A DNA stretch of 64,000 nt from DATFJT01 sp965230755 (GCA_965230755.1 CBDDLT010000026.1:1-64000); one strand, 5' to 3'; positions 26,134 through 35,545 are shown, numbered from the stretch's first letter. Program-made: numbers and translations. Notes: generated by a model from the letters alone, not told the origin.

Positions 26134-27101
26134 TTTTTATTGTACTTGTAGATTTCAACCTCCTTAGGACCAAAATTGTAGATCACGATTCGAGGGTCTT
26201 TTACATTTACTTGTAGACTGAAAGTTTTATTTTCCAAGGAGTCTGGGCCTTTAATTTGTTCGACCTTAAGGTCTTGGCCTCCAATTTCATCATACATGGA
26301 TAATGGAACGCCCAAATCTACATTCAATTGATTCGGAACGATTAAAACACTATCAGCAATTACGGATAAAGCCTCATGCAAATCAACAACTATCTTTTTC
26401 TCAGTAATTTTGTCAATGTTCAATGCCAATAGAATATTCTGATCATTGACCTGAATTGGAATATTATCCAAATTCAATTTCAGTGGTTCGCTGGTATTTT
26501 TGTCAATACTCCCTAGATCCAAATGCTCAGAATCAATTTGATTCAAAGTGTCCAATACCATTTCGGGACCAATAACAACAACAGAATCATTGGACAATCG
26601 CGGCTTCTCCAAAAGAATAAATCCCGGAGCGATTTCAAAAGAAACCCTTGGGTTAATTTTTAGTTTTTTCGAGACGTTCTTATCGACAAATAGATCTATT
26701 TGCGAATCCAGGTTGGCATCGACCAAAACATTAGACTGAATCTTTTTTCGTAGTAACTCATTGAGTTTCGAGCGGCCTAAACTGAACTTTTTATCCACCG
26801 TTTTAATCTCAATTTCGATCTCCTTTTCTAATTTGGATAGCGCCCTAATTAGATCGAAGCCGTTTCCTTGAAGTCTAACCGGTATTTCTTCGAAAGAGTC
26901 TTTGGATAGTACATAACCCTCGGGTGCTTTCAGCTTGAAATTAACGTAGCTAAAAGTAGTATAGTCTTTATCAATCTCGATCAAAACCCAAGCGCAAGAA
27001 GCTATGATGACACCAATGACTAGATGTCCGTAATCAGTTCGAAAAAAATTAAAGAATTGGTCAGAAAAAAAGGAAAGTCTACTTTGCTCCGGCTTTTTCA
27101 A
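26130..27101 (-). CDS. CdaR/YbbR-like membrane protein
   Basis: A 323-residue protein with one N-terminal transmembrane segment (about 24-42, HLVIGVIIASCAWVLIEI) and YbbR-type beta repeats behind it, in the periplasm. CdaR of Firmicutes regulates the diadenylate cyclase CdaA; in Bacteroidota a homologue follows yajC, as here. The start appears to be TTG at 27101, because no ATG or GTG precedes the membrane segment in frame. It overlaps the end of yajC by 23 nt, suggesting coupled translation. Confidence 0.8.
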   Translation of the reverse strand: MKKPEQSRLSFFSDQFFNFFRTDYGHLVIGVIIASCAWVLIEIDKDYTTFSYVNFKLKAPEGYVLSKDSFEEIPVRLQGNGFDLIRALSKLEKEIEIEIKTVDKKFSLGRSKLNELLRKKIQSNVLVDANLDSQIDLFVDKNVSKKLKINPRVSFEIAPGFILLEKPRLSNDSVVVIGPEMVLDTLNQIDSEHLDLGSIDKNTSEPLKLNLDNIPIQVNDQNILLALNIDKITEKKIVVDLHEALSVIADSVLIVPNQLNVDLGVPLSMYDEIGGQDLKVEQIKGPDSLENKTFSLQVNVKDPRIVIYNFGPKEVEIYKYNKN

Positions 27102-27387
27102 GCGATTTCGTCATTTCGTGATTAATAGTAGATCGCAAAAAAGTGATATAGGATTTCTGATCAACTTGCAGTGTCACTTCAGAGTCTGTCAATTTTGAAA
27201 TTTTACCTACAATCCCTCCATTCGTGACAACTTGGTCTCCCTTGGCCATTCCTTTTACAAAGTTAGCCTGATCTCTGGCTTTCCTACTTTGAGGCCGGAT
27301 GAAGAAAAAGTAGATCACCACAAACATCATTATTAAAGGCCAGCTGCCCATCAAAGAATCCATCAAAGAAGCCTGTAATAGAATCAT
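27079..27387 (-). CDS. yajC: Preprotein translocase accessory subunit YajC
   Basis: A 102-residue single-pass protein that associates with SecDF. The transmembrane segment at about 13-31 leads into the signature YFFFIRPQSRKARDQ, and the short cytosolic domain contains GDQVVTNGGIVGKI. It forms a tight set with the DUF1573 gene upstream (1-nt overlap, TAATG) and the cdaR-like gene downstream. Confidence 0.95.
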   Translation of the reverse strand: MILLQASLMDSLMGSWPLIMMFVVIYFFFIRPQSRKARDQANFVKGMAKGDQVVTNGGIVGKISKLTDSEVTLQVDQKSYITFLRSTINHEMTKSLEKAGAK

Positions 27388-27869
27388 TATTTTTTCTCTT
27401 TTACTTTACCCTTCAAATATACAATAGTTTTATTAGGATACGTATTGGCTATTAAAGTAACTGCTTTATTCTGATAGCCCATCTTGTTTTTAGTGTCGAA
27501 CACAACTTGAATACTGTCTCGACTCCCTGGAGCTATAAATTCCTTTGGATAGGTAGGTACGGTGCAACCGCAGGTGGATCTGGCATCTTTAATAAGTAAT
27601 GGTTTTTTCCCTGAATTTGTAAAGTAAAAGGTAGTATTTACTTTTTCTCCTTCTATGACCTCACCAAAATAGAATGTGTTTTTTTCGAAGTTCATTTCAG
27701 CTACATTAACGGTATCTATATCATCGTTTTCATCTAGCGGGCTAGATATAATATCACTCAGAGATTCTCCATCCTTCAATTTTCCAACGGTAATATCTGA
27801 TTGTTCCTTTTTGCACGAAAACAAGAGGAGGAGCAAACCTATCACCAAACCCAATAATCTCAATGCCAT
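27387..27869 (-). CDS. DUF1573 lipoprotein
   Basis: A 160-residue lipoprotein (lipobox LLLLFSC) with one DUF1573 Ig-like domain at about 60-155. The conserved pattern is visible: FYFGEVIEGEKVNTTFYFTN, SGKKPLLIKDARSTCGCTVP and IQVVFDTKNKMGYQNKAV. DUF1573 proteins are abundant in Bacteroidota and usually precede yajC; their function is not known. Confidence 0.88.
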   Translation of the reverse strand: MALRLLGLVIGLLLLLFSCKKEQSDITVGKLKDGESLSDIISSPLDENDDIDTVNVAEMNFEKNTFYFGEVIEGEKVNTTFYFTNSGKKPLLIKDARSTCGCTVPTYPKEFIAPGSRDSIQVVFDTKNKMGYQNKAVTLIANTYPNKTIVYLKGKVKEKK

Positions 27870-27948
27870 AGTTTTTTATACTAAACTATAATTTATTTAA
27901 AAAATGATGCACGAAAACAAGAATAAGTTTGCAGAAGCGATCAAGGTA

Positions 27949-28656
27949 TTACATGATTCCCTTCACTGGTTTAACGATCGGCGAGTATCCCAGTTCTTCC
28001 AATTTTTCTTCCTGAAGTTTAGCCGAATCCTTGGTGTCAAAATGTCCATTTAAGACGCGAAATAATACATTGCCTTGATCGAACTCAACTGATCGAATAA
28101 ATAGCGGATTATCTCCAAAGTCATCTTTTTTCAATTTTGAAATGAAGTCAATCGCCGAGTCATAACTTGAGAAGGCTGCCATCTGCAGGGTGAAGAAATC
28201 GGGGTTTAGATCTTCAATTTCCTCAATTTTTAATACGGAATAATCCGTATTACCCTTTGTTCTAAAATTGGAATTACCTTGATTGGGGCTTGAATTACTT
28301 ACAAATGATTGGTTAGCTCCCTCCAGAACTTTATACTTGACCATTATCTTTTCTTCCCTTGAAATACCCAGCTCTTCGTAGACGGCATCAGAAAATAAGA
28401 AGTCTACAGCGGCTTCTTCAATTCTATCATTTACTTTGACGAGTACGCTTCTACCAGTCTTTTGTTCGGAGATCAGAATTTTGGAGCCCAAGGTGACCAT
28501 GTTTGAAGCAGCGGTTGCGATAAACTTGGAATATCTTTCTCCGGAATGCACAACCGTACCATGATAATCTATGGGATATGCAGAAGCTAAAAAGTTTTGG
28601 GCCCTTGCATTCGATATTAAAAAAAAGCAAGAAACAAGGAGTATGCAATACTTCAT
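27949..28656 (-). CDS. RlpA-like double-psi barrel protein with SPOR domain
   Basis: A 235-residue exported protein (signal ends SNARAQ). Residues about 25-95 match the RlpA double-psi beta-barrel (SAYPIDYHGTVVHSGERYSK, ITVLGSKILI-like region, VKVNDRI). Residues about 155-230 form a SPOR domain (FTLQMAAFSSYDSAIDFISK) that binds denuded peptidoglycan at division sites. RlpA enzymes are septal lytic transglycosylases; the catalytic Asp of VNDR is present, whereas the usual catalytic His of the HRTLPFG-like segment is not evident. Confidence 0.82.
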   Translation of the reverse strand: MKYCILLVSCFFLISNARAQNFLASAYPIDYHGTVVHSGERYSKFIATAASNMVTLGSKILISEQKTGRSVLVKVNDRIEEAAVDFLFSDAVYEELGISREEKIMVKYKVLEGANQSFVSNSSPNQGNSNFRTKGNTDYSVLKIEEIEDLNPDFFTLQMAAFSSYDSAIDFISKLKKDDFGDNPLFIRSVEFDQGNVLFRVLNGHFDTKDSAKLQEEKLEELGYSPIVKPVKGIM

Positions 28657-28675
28657 ATTAAAATAATCTTTAATG

Positions 28676-28683
28676 CAAAGTTA
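28676..28683 (-). promoter_or_regulatory. Possible -7 box for the RlpA-like gene
   Basis: TAACTTTG on the minus strand matches TAnnTTTG, about 19 bases before the start at 28656. No clear -33 element. Confidence 0.35.
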
Positions 28684-28723
28684 ATGTAAAGCAGACAATC
28701 ATGTCTTAGTGCAACAAATAATT

Positions 28724-28731
28724 TATTTTTG
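28724..28731 (+). promoter_or_regulatory. Possible -7 box for mnmA
   Basis: TATTTTTG matches TAnnTTTG and ends 14 bases before the mnmA ATG, implying a very short leader. No clear -33 element. Confidence 0.35.
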
Positions 28732-28745
28732 CCTAAAGTTTTGGA

Positions 28746-29843
28746 ATGAGCAAGAAAGGAAGAGTATTGGTAGCCATGAGCGGAGGGATAGACAGTTCCG
28801 TGACCGCCCTGATGTTACATGAGCAGGGTTATGAGATCGTCGGAATAACGATGAAGACATGGGATTACGCTAATTCGGGTACGAGCAATTCTAAAGAAAC
28901 GGGCTGCTGTAGCCTTGATTCTATCAATGATGCTCGCGAGATGGCTGTCAAATTGGGCTTCCATCACTTTATTATTGATATCAGAGAGGAGTTTGGTGAT
29001 TATGTGATCGATAATTTTGTCGATGAGTACATTGCTGGTAGGACGCCCAATCCGTGCATTCTTTGCAATACCCATATCAAGTGGTCAGCCTTGCTGAAAA
29101 GAGCAGACCTTATGGATTGCGAATTCATTGCCACAGGACACTACGCAAAAATTGGTCAGGGAGAGAGAACGTATGTCTCTAAAGCCAAGGATCTGAAGAA
29201 GGACCAGTCTTATGTTTTATGGGGACTATCACAGGAGAGTTTGGCTAGAAGCATATTTCCGTTAGGACCTTATGTGAAATCTGAGGTTAGAGAAATGGCA
29301 TTCGAGGCAGGATTTACTGATTTGGCTAAAAAAGGAGAGAGCTATGAAATTTGCTTTGTTCCGGATAATGACTACCGAAAATTCTTGAAGAAGAGAGTCC
29401 CTGAACTGGAGAGTCAAGTGGCAGGAGGTAAATTCTTGAATACCAGCGGAGATGTCATTGGAGAACATCATGGTTATCCCTTTTTTACAATTGGGCAACG
29501 TCGGGGCTTGGGAAGAGCTTTTCAAGAACCCATGTATGTGACGGAAATTAGACCTGATACGAATGAAGTAATCTTGGGACGCAAGGATGACTTGGTGAGA
29601 AACGGGATGGTCATCAGAAATATTAATCTGATGAAGTATACAAGTTGGGATACGGAGAAAGAATTTGTCACCAAAGTGCGTTATCAGGACAGAGGAACAC
29701 TGGCACATGCCGAAATTCTCGATGACGATAAAATAAGTGTAGAATTCATGGCCAATGTTCAGGGAGTTGCTCCCGGACAAAGTGCCGTTATTTATGAGGG
29801 CGACGATGTAGTGGCAGGAGGCATCATCTATAAAAGTTTGTAA
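28746..29843 (+). CDS. mnmA: tRNA-specific 2-thiouridylase MnmA
   Basis: Installs the 2-thio group on U34 of Lys, Glu and Gln tRNAs. The ATP pyrophosphatase P-loop VAMSGGIDSSV is at about 9-19. The first catalytic Cys is in TPNPCILCNTHIKW near 100, the second in SYEICFVPDNDY near 202, and the tRNA-contact region GHYAKIG lies between them. FFTIGQRRGLG and the C-terminal beta-barrel complete a 365-residue enzyme of normal length. Confidence 0.97.
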   Translation: MSKKGRVLVAMSGGIDSSVTALMLHEQGYEIVGITMKTWDYANSGTSNSKETGCCSLDSINDAREMAVKLGFHHFIIDIREEFGDYVIDNFVDEYIAGRTPNPCILCNTHIKWSALLKRADLMDCEFIATGHYAKIGQGERTYVSKAKDLKKDQSYVLWGLSQESLARSIFPLGPYVKSEVREMAFEAGFTDLAKKGESYEICFVPDNDYRKFLKKRVPELESQVAGGKFLNTSGDVIGEHHGYPFFTIGQRRGLGRAFQEPMYVTEIRPDTNEVILGRKDDLVRNGMVIRNINLMKYTSWDTEKEFVTKVRYQDRGTLAHAEILDDDKISVEFMANVQGVAPGQSAVIYEGDDVVAGGIIYKSL

Positions 29844-30599
29844 ATGAAACAGAAGCTATTCTTAGTATTTCTTCTTGTGGTAACTCTTTTCGCATGTAAC
29901 GACGAGGGCGGCGAAGAAGAAATTTCTGTGGTCGACCTAACAGATTTTATCTGTTTAGAGCTGGGTCGAACTACGCTTTATTCGCTTGACAGTGTTTATT
30001 ATTCCGGAGTGCCCGGATCTATTAATGTAGATAGCTCCAGATGGTTTCTCAAAGAGGAAATTGTAGATATACTTATATTAAATGAAGGAACACGATATAT
30101 CATGGAACGCAGTCTTTCGAAAGATCAAGATTCCAATTTCATCGTGACTGGACAATATACTATAGACGTTCTCGGTGATGAATTTGTCAAAACTGAAGAA
30201 GGGGTAGCACTTTCAGAATTTCCCATCCCAATGACAAAGAGTTCGGTATTCAGTATCGGAAAATACGTGGATGATTTTAGATTTTTTAGCATTCGAGGAG
30301 AGCAAGTTCAAATATTTAAAGAATGGGGATCGGTCAACGAAATAGAATTTATCACCCAAGGAAACGGAACGGATTTGGAGGAAGTACGCATTGAGTATGT
30401 CAATGGCGACAACCAAATAGAAAGGAGAAGATTCGAGCAAATTTTTTCGAAGAACAAGGGATTGAGTTATAGTTATAAGGAGATTCTAGATTCTCAGTGC
30501 ATTGCTCAGAGAGAAGATTGTGACGAAATAGATTGGCTTGATAAAGCCGAAAAGGGTTTTATCGAGAGGATAGAATTTATTTCTACAACGAAACCTTAG
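29844..30599 (+). CDS. Lipoprotein of unknown function
   Basis: A 251-residue protein with a lipoprotein signal (LLVVTLFACNDEG, Cys about 18). The rest is acidic and beta-rich, with no family I recognise; near the C-terminus two Cys flank REDCDE. The ATG follows the mnmA stop codon directly, so it is probably co-transcribed with mnmA. Confidence 0.7.
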   Translation: MKQKLFLVFLLVVTLFACNDEGGEEEISVVDLTDFICLELGRTTLYSLDSVYYSGVPGSINVDSSRWFLKEEIVDILILNEGTRYIMERSLSKDQDSNFIVTGQYTIDVLGDEFVKTEEGVALSEFPIPMTKSSVFSIGKYVDDFRFFSIRGEQVQIFKEWGSVNEIEFITQGNGTDLEEVRIEYVNGDNQIERRRFEQIFSKNKGLSYSYKEILDSQCIAQREDCDEIDWLDKAEKGFIERIEFISTTKP

Positions 30600-30667
30600 T
30601 ACAAGTAGTAAATTTTAATTATATTTTTGTTCTACTTCCCATCTATTGACCTTGATATAATAGTAGA

Positions 30668-31180
30668 ATGAAGAGTAACAGATTATTTGCGGATGATTTT
30701 CAACCCATAGGTCGAATAACCGGTACCAAAGGCTTGAATGGAGCCTTAAAATATATCGTAAATAATGAGCTCATTTCCGTTTTATCCAGTGATCATGTCT
30801 TCTTAAGTGTCGATAACTTGGCCGTTCCTTTTCGAATAAATAAGAAAAAATCGGACGATGAAATTCTCTTTCTCGAGCAAATCAGGAACATGGAGGAAGC
30901 TGGAGAATTGGTAGGATTAAATCTGTTGGAGTTTAAAACGATCGTCAAGGAAAATGACAATTCTTCCCCTTATGGTGACCTATTGAATTATTCCGTCCAG
31001 GTAGACGGAGAGACAAAAGGAAGAATTGTAGAAATAATTCTATATCCTTCTCAATGGATGGCTGTTATCTTGGATGATCACGAAAAAGAAAATTTAGTAC
31101 CTTTAGTGGCCGAATGGATGATCGAAAGAGATGACCAGCTAAAAATCTTAATAATGGATCTCCCATCTGGCCTGCTTTAA
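30668..31180 (+). CDS. rimM: Ribosome maturation factor RimM
   Basis: Assists 30S head assembly by binding ribosomal protein S19. The N-terminal RimM domain has FQPIGRITGTKGLNGALKY, and the C-terminal PRC-barrel domain has LLNYSVQVDGETKGRIVEI and ENLVPLVAEWM. Its 170 residues are typical. It is not next to rpsP or trmD as in many bacteria, but such separation occurs in Bacteroidota. Confidence 0.88.
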   Translation: MKSNRLFADDFQPIGRITGTKGLNGALKYIVNNELISVLSSDHVFLSVDNLAVPFRINKKKSDDEILFLEQIRNMEEAGELVGLNLLEFKTIVKENDNSSPYGDLLNYSVQVDGETKGRIVEIILYPSQWMAVILDDHEKENLVPLVAEWMIERDDQLKILIMDLPSGLL

Positions 31181-31209
31181 ATAACGTTACTTACTAAAAT
31201 TATGATTCA

Positions 31210-33354
31210 ATGAAAAGTTTATTCCTCAGCCTGGTATGCCTTTGTTTACTTATGTCTTGTACTGAAATGAAAAAGGAAAATTCTACAACTAGTTTTGAAA
31301 AAATTGCTTTGAATTATCCTGAAACCAACAAGGAAACAGTGGTTGATAATTATCATGGCGTTGAAGTAAGCGACGATTACAGATGGTTAGAAGTAGATAC
31401 GGCAAAAGCTGTTGAAGAATGGGTTGATGCTCAGAATGAGGTAACGAACTCTTATTTGGGACAAATACCTTTCCGAGATAAGATTAACAGCAGATATACC
31501 AAGATTTTCAATTTTGAAAAAGCATCTGCTCCGATCAAGGCTGGCGATTACTTTTTTGTTTATAAAAATGATGGACTTCAAAATCAGTCCGTGATATACC
31601 GTCAGAAAGGTCTGGATGGCGAGATGGAGGTCTACATGGATCCCAATAAAGAATCAGAAGATGGAACGGTTACTCTAAGTATCAAGAGCATCTCTCCGGA
31701 TAACAAGTATATGGTTGTGAGCCGTCAGGAAGCTGGATCTGACTGGGCTGACCTTTATATTAAAGAAGTAGCCAGCGGAGAGGACTTAAGTGATGTATTG
31801 AAATGGACTAAATTCTCCGGAATAGCTTGGAAAGGAGATGGATTCTACTACAGCCGTTATCCGGAACCAAAGGAAGGATTAGAGTATTCCAATGCCAATG
31901 AGTTTCATTCGATTTACTATCACAAACTAGGAGACGAACAGAGCAAGGATAAATTGGTTTATGAAAATAAAAATGCTCCTAGAATGTACCATTGGGCAAC
32001 AACCACGGAAGATGAGAAGTATCTAATTCTCAATGCTTCTACTGGTACCGATGGTTATGAGACTTATTATATGGATCTCGATAACGAAAAAGCGGGTTTC
32101 AAAGCCTTGTTTACAGGATTCGACAATAAGAACACGGTTGTTGATCACAGAGATGGACATTTCTTTGTTCATACCGATATCGATGCTCCCAATTATCGAT
32201 TGGTGAGTATTCCAATTGAGAATCCAGATTCTGCCAACTGGAAAGAAATTATCCCAAGTACGGATAATCTGCTTGAAGGAGTATCTAAAGCGGGCAATAA
32301 GCTTTTTGCTCAGTACATCATGGATGTGACGAACGAAGTCTTTCAGATGAACTATGATGGATCCGATAAAAAGAAAGTTCAACTCCCTAGTAAGGGAAGT
32401 GTAGGAGGATTCAGCGGTAAGATGGATGATGACTTTATCTTTTATACTTTCACTTCATTTCTTACTCCAGGTAATATTTACCGATACGAAATTGACGAGA
32501 ACGAATCGGATTTGTTTTGGTCACCTGATCTATCTGTAGATCTTAATCAATTTGTTGAGAAGCAAGTATTCTTTACTTCGAAAGATGGTACGAAGGTTCC
32601 TATGTTCATCGTTCACAAGAAAGGCATTGAGTTAGACGGAGATAATCCTACCTTGCTATATGCTTATGGAGGATTTAATATCAGCTTGACTCCAAGTTTT
32701 AGTACTTCCAGATTAATTCTTCTTGAAAACAATGGAATTTTTGCTTTGGCCAACCTTAGAGGTGGAGGAGAGTACGGTGAAGAATGGCACAAAGCCGGTA
32801 TGCTTGAAAAGAAGCAAAACGTATTCGATGACTTCATCTCTGCAGCGGAATACCTTATCGCGCAAAAGTATACTTCTCGCGAAAAATTAGGCATCCAGGG
32901 AGGTTCGAATGGAGGATTGCTTGTTGGGGCCTGTATGACCCAAAGACCGGATCTATTCAAAGTGGCATTTCCGGCGGTAGGAGTATTGGATATGTTGAGA
33001 TTCCATAAGTTTACAGTAGGCTGGGGCTGGGTTCCTGAATATGGAAGCAGCGATGACGAGGAACAATTCAAGTATTTGTTGGATTATTCTCCATTACATA
33101 ATCTTAAGCCTGGTACTAACTATCCGGCCACAATGATAACAACAGCTGACCATGATGATAGAGTGGTTCCCGCTCATTCTTTCAAGTATGCGGCAAGACT
33201 TCAGGAATGTCATGAAGGAGATAATCCGGTATTGATAAGAATTGAAAAGAGGGCTGGACACGGTGCTGGAAAACCTACTTCTAAGATTATCGAAGAACAA
33301 TCAGATATCTGGTCCTTCTTCTTCTACAATACAAATACTCCAGTTATCTATTAG
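31210..33354 (+). CDS. Prolyl oligopeptidase family serine peptidase (S9A), lipoprotein
   Basis: A 714-residue exported peptidase that cleaves short peptides after proline. The lipobox LLMSC gives lipidation near residue 17. An N-terminal seven-bladed propeller covers about 30-430, and the C-terminal alpha/beta hydrolase carries the catalytic Ser in GIQGGSNGGLLVGACM (near 570), Asp in TADHDDRVVPAHSF and His in RAGHGAG (near 690). LYAYGGFNISLTPSFS is a further family signature. Confidence 0.95.
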   Translation: MKSLFLSLVCLCLLMSCTEMKKENSTTSFEKIALNYPETNKETVVDNYHGVEVSDDYRWLEVDTAKAVEEWVDAQNEVTNSYLGQIPFRDKINSRYTKIFNFEKASAPIKAGDYFFVYKNDGLQNQSVIYRQKGLDGEMEVYMDPNKESEDGTVTLSIKSISPDNKYMVVSRQEAGSDWADLYIKEVASGEDLSDVLKWTKFSGIAWKGDGFYYSRYPEPKEGLEYSNANEFHSIYYHKLGDEQSKDKLVYENKNAPRMYHWATTTEDEKYLILNASTGTDGYETYYMDLDNEKAGFKALFTGFDNKNTVVDHRDGHFFVHTDIDAPNYRLVSIPIENPDSANWKEIIPSTDNLLEGVSKAGNKLFAQYIMDVTNEVFQMNYDGSDKKKVQLPSKGSVGGFSGKMDDDFIFYTFTSFLTPGNIYRYEIDENESDLFWSPDLSVDLNQFVEKQVFFTSKDGTKVPMFIVHKKGIELDGDNPTLLYAYGGFNISLTPSFSTSRLILLENNGIFALANLRGGGEYGEEWHKAGMLEKKQNVFDDFISAAEYLIAQKYTSREKLGIQGGSNGGLLVGACMTQRPDLFKVAFPAVGVLDMLRFHKFTVGWGWVPEYGSSDDEEQFKYLLDYSPLHNLKPGTNYPATMITTADHDDRVVPAHSFKYAARLQECHEGDNPVLIRIEKRAGHGAGKPTSKIIEEQSDIWSFFFYNTNTPVIY

Positions 33355-33431
33355 TATTAACTTAATGATAGCTTAGAGTTTGTTTTTTAGATCCTTAAAG
33401 TTCATGTAATATCTGAGCAGTACTTTGCGGC

Positions 33432-34118
33432 ATGCAAGTACGATGGAATAGCTCTGGCAATCAACAGTGTTTTATTGTGGCGAGCATCGCCCTATTTTTC
33501 CCTTTGATTATATTTTATTTTATCAAGGGTCATATTGGTTCGGTACTTTGTATCAACCAATATATTAGTGAGGATTACCTGGATTCCTTTTTTATGTATT
33601 TTACGGAATTAGGTAATACCTTTTGGTTTGTTGGCATCGCTCTAATTCTCCTATTCTTTAAGAAGCGATATGAATTCTTTCAGGCCGCTTTAAGCATGGC
33701 AATCATGGGAATTATTGTCAATGTTTCCAAACGTTTAATTTTTAACTCTTGGAAAAGACCTAAAGCGGTTTTGGACAATATGGGGATAGATATACCGCAT
33801 TTGATTGCTGGAATGGATTATCATAGCTCGTTTACATTTCCCTCAGGACATACATCTTCGGCATATTCTATGTTGTTTTTTTTGGTTCTCGTGGTGAAAG
33901 ATAAGAGAATATCCATATTCTTGGCGCTACTGGCTTTTTCAATTGCCTTTTCGCGGGTTTATCTCTTGCAGCATTTTATCAATGATGTCTTTGCCGGAGC
34001 TATAGTCGGAATGGTTTCTGTTTATTTGGCTGCCCAAATGCTGGATTGGATAATTCTAAAACTTAACTCATCCAGAAAAACAAAAAGGATAAGACATCTT
34101 AATGATTTGCCTCTATAG
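33432..34118 (+). CDS. PAP2-family membrane phosphatase
   Basis: A 228-residue membrane protein with about six helices and all three lipid-phosphatase motifs: KRLIFNSWKRP (KxxxxxxRP-like), FPSGHTSSA (PSGH) and SRVYLLQHFINDV (SRxxxxxHxxxD). It probably dephosphorylates undecaprenyl-PP or another lipid phosphate. The 3' end overlaps the convergent pseudouridine synthase gene by 20 nt. Confidence 0.93.
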   Translation: MQVRWNSSGNQQCFIVASIALFFPLIIFYFIKGHIGSVLCINQYISEDYLDSFFMYFTELGNTFWFVGIALILLFFKKRYEFFQAALSMAIMGIIVNVSKRLIFNSWKRPKAVLDNMGIDIPHLIAGMDYHSSFTFPSGHTSSAYSMLFFLVLVVKDKRISIFLALLAFSIAFSRVYLLQHFINDVFAGAIVGMVSVYLAAQMLDWIILKLNSSRKTKRIRHLNDLPL

Positions 34119-34764
34119 CATCTAAGGCAGTATTCCATAAAGGGTCATTTTCCGGTATCGGACTTTCAAGTTCAATTTGCTCATTGCGGCAAGCAAATGA
34201 TATTTTATGGGAATGCAACATGATGTATCGATCCTTGTTTTTCCTTCGAGCCCTGTATTTCACATCCCCTTTGATCGGGTGGCCTAAGTAAGACAACTGC
34301 GCCCTGATTTGATGGAATTTTCCCGATGTAATTTGAACCCGCAGCAAACTATATCGATCCAAGGTAGAAAGAAGTTCAATATTAGATTCAACGGATTTCC
34401 CTTTACCTTTATCATTGATATTTGCCTTTCTCGCTTTTTGATTCTTGGTAATAAAATGATTGAAGCAATTCTGTTCATATTTCCATTGTCCTTCTACCAG
34501 CGCCAAGTAACTTTTAACTACCTTTTTAGCCGTTTGCTGTTGTGTGAAATGCTTTAGAAAATTCTTGTTTTTACTAAGCAACACAAGACCACTCACGGGT
34601 TGATCTATTCTCGTAAGCAGATGCAACTGATCATCAGGGAAAACTTTGACGGCTTGGTCGAATAGAGTAGGAGAATTTGCACTGTCGGACTGACAAACCA
34701 ACATTGGTGGTTTTTGTACCACTAAATAATCTTCAGTGCTCGATATTATTTGGAGTGTTCCCAT
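34099..34764 (-). CDS. RluA-family RNA pseudouridine synthase
   Basis: A 221-residue enzyme without an S4 domain. The catalytic Asp lies in LLTRIDQPVSGLVLLSK, a variant of HRLDxxTSGLLL. RVQITSGKFHQIRAQLSYLG is the conserved RxTGRxHQIR region, and HPIKGDVKY follows. The target uridine in rRNA or tRNA cannot be told from sequence. It heads away from, and lies 27 nt behind, the SUI1-like gene on the same strand. Confidence 0.92.
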   Translation of the reverse strand: MGTLQIISSTEDYLVVQKPPMLVCQSDSANSPTLFDQAVKVFPDDQLHLLTRIDQPVSGLVLLSKNKNFLKHFTQQQTAKKVVKSYLALVEGQWKYEQNCFNHFITKNQKARKANINDKGKGKSVESNIELLSTLDRYSLLRVQITSGKFHQIRAQLSYLGHPIKGDVKYRARRKNKDRYIMLHSHKISFACRNEQIELESPIPENDPLWNTALDAIEANH

Positions 34765-34791
34765 TAGATATCATTCTATAGTCTGGAGAAC

Positions 34792-35136
34792 CTAGTTGCC
34801 ACCCGCTCTCTTGGTCTGACTATATCCTTCCTTAATCAACAATTCTATGATTTTCTGCTTCTTATCTCCTTGAATGATAATTTCCCCTTCTTTCACAGAA
34901 CCCCCAACACCACACTTGGACTTGAGATGTTTGCAAAGTGCCAAAATATCTTCTTCTCTACCTTCAAAGCCCCTAACAAGGGTAACGGTCTTTCCTTTTC
35001 TGGCCTTTCTGTCTAAAAGGACTCTTAGTACTTGTTCTGAATTCTCTTTCGTTTCTTCTTCATCGTAAGAGTGATCGAATTCAAATTCGTCATCCGTACT
35101 GTAGACATAACCAAACTTATCTGACTTCTTCCCCAT
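34792..35136 (-). CDS. SUI1/YciH-family translation initiation factor-like protein
   Basis: A 114-residue protein with an acidic N-terminal tail and an eIF1/YciH domain at about 45-108 (VRGFEGREEDILALCKHLK, KCGVGGSVKEGEIIIQGD). Bacterial homologues bind 30S subunits, with an unclear role. It lies 2 nt from the ExbD-like gene and is probably in its operon. Confidence 0.92.
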   Translation of the reverse strand: MGKKSDKFGYVYSTDDEFEFDHSYDEEETKENSEQVLRVLLDRKARKGKTVTLVRGFEGREEDILALCKHLKSKCGVGGSVKEGEIIIQGDKKQKIIELLIKEGYSQTKRAGGN

Positions 35137-35138
35137 AA

Positions 35139-35540
35139 TTAACTCGGTTCTGTGGCTAAAATAGCTTTTACTTTTAAGTCATTGGCCATATCCATCACCT
35201 TCACCACATATTGGATGGGCGTATTCTCCTCCGCAAAAATAGAAATGGTAACATTTTCTCTATTCCCTTGAGAACGAATTGCCGACCTTAAGTTTGACCT
35301 GATATTCGATAAATTCATGGATCTTCCATTGAGATAGAATTGACCATTTTTCTTGATACTAACGGACATGGAAGGTGGCGCCACCGTTTTCGAATTCGAA
35401 CTAGGCAACTTAAGATTCAGAGCGTTTTGACTTACCAAAGTCGAAGTCAACATAAAGAATATCAGTAACAAAAAGATGATATCAGTTAATGAAGACATGC
35501 TGAATTGAGCATTGACTTTATTTCTTCTCTTTAATGCCAT
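35139..35540 (-). CDS. exbD: ExbD/TolR biopolymer transport protein
   Basis: A 133-residue protein with one transmembrane helix at about 16-37. The proton-pathway Asp is in SLTDIIFLLLIFFMLTS, and a periplasmic domain follows (GRSMNLSNIRSNLRSAI; YVVKVMDMANDLKV). It works with the adjacent ExbB-like channel to energise TonB or a Tol-like system. Confidence 0.93.
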   Translation of the reverse strand: MALKRRNKVNAQFSMSSLTDIIFLLLIFFMLTSTLVSQNALNLKLPSSNSKTVAPPSMSVSIKKNGQFYLNGRSMNLSNIRSNLRSAIRSQGNRENVTISIFAEENTPIQYVVKVMDMANDLKVKAILATEPS

Positions 35541-35545
35541 AATGC

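Noticed and set aside
29262..29780. A 172-codon open frame opposite mnmA
   Set aside because: Antisense shadow of a strongly conserved enzyme gene; its composition is that of reverse-read MnmA codons.
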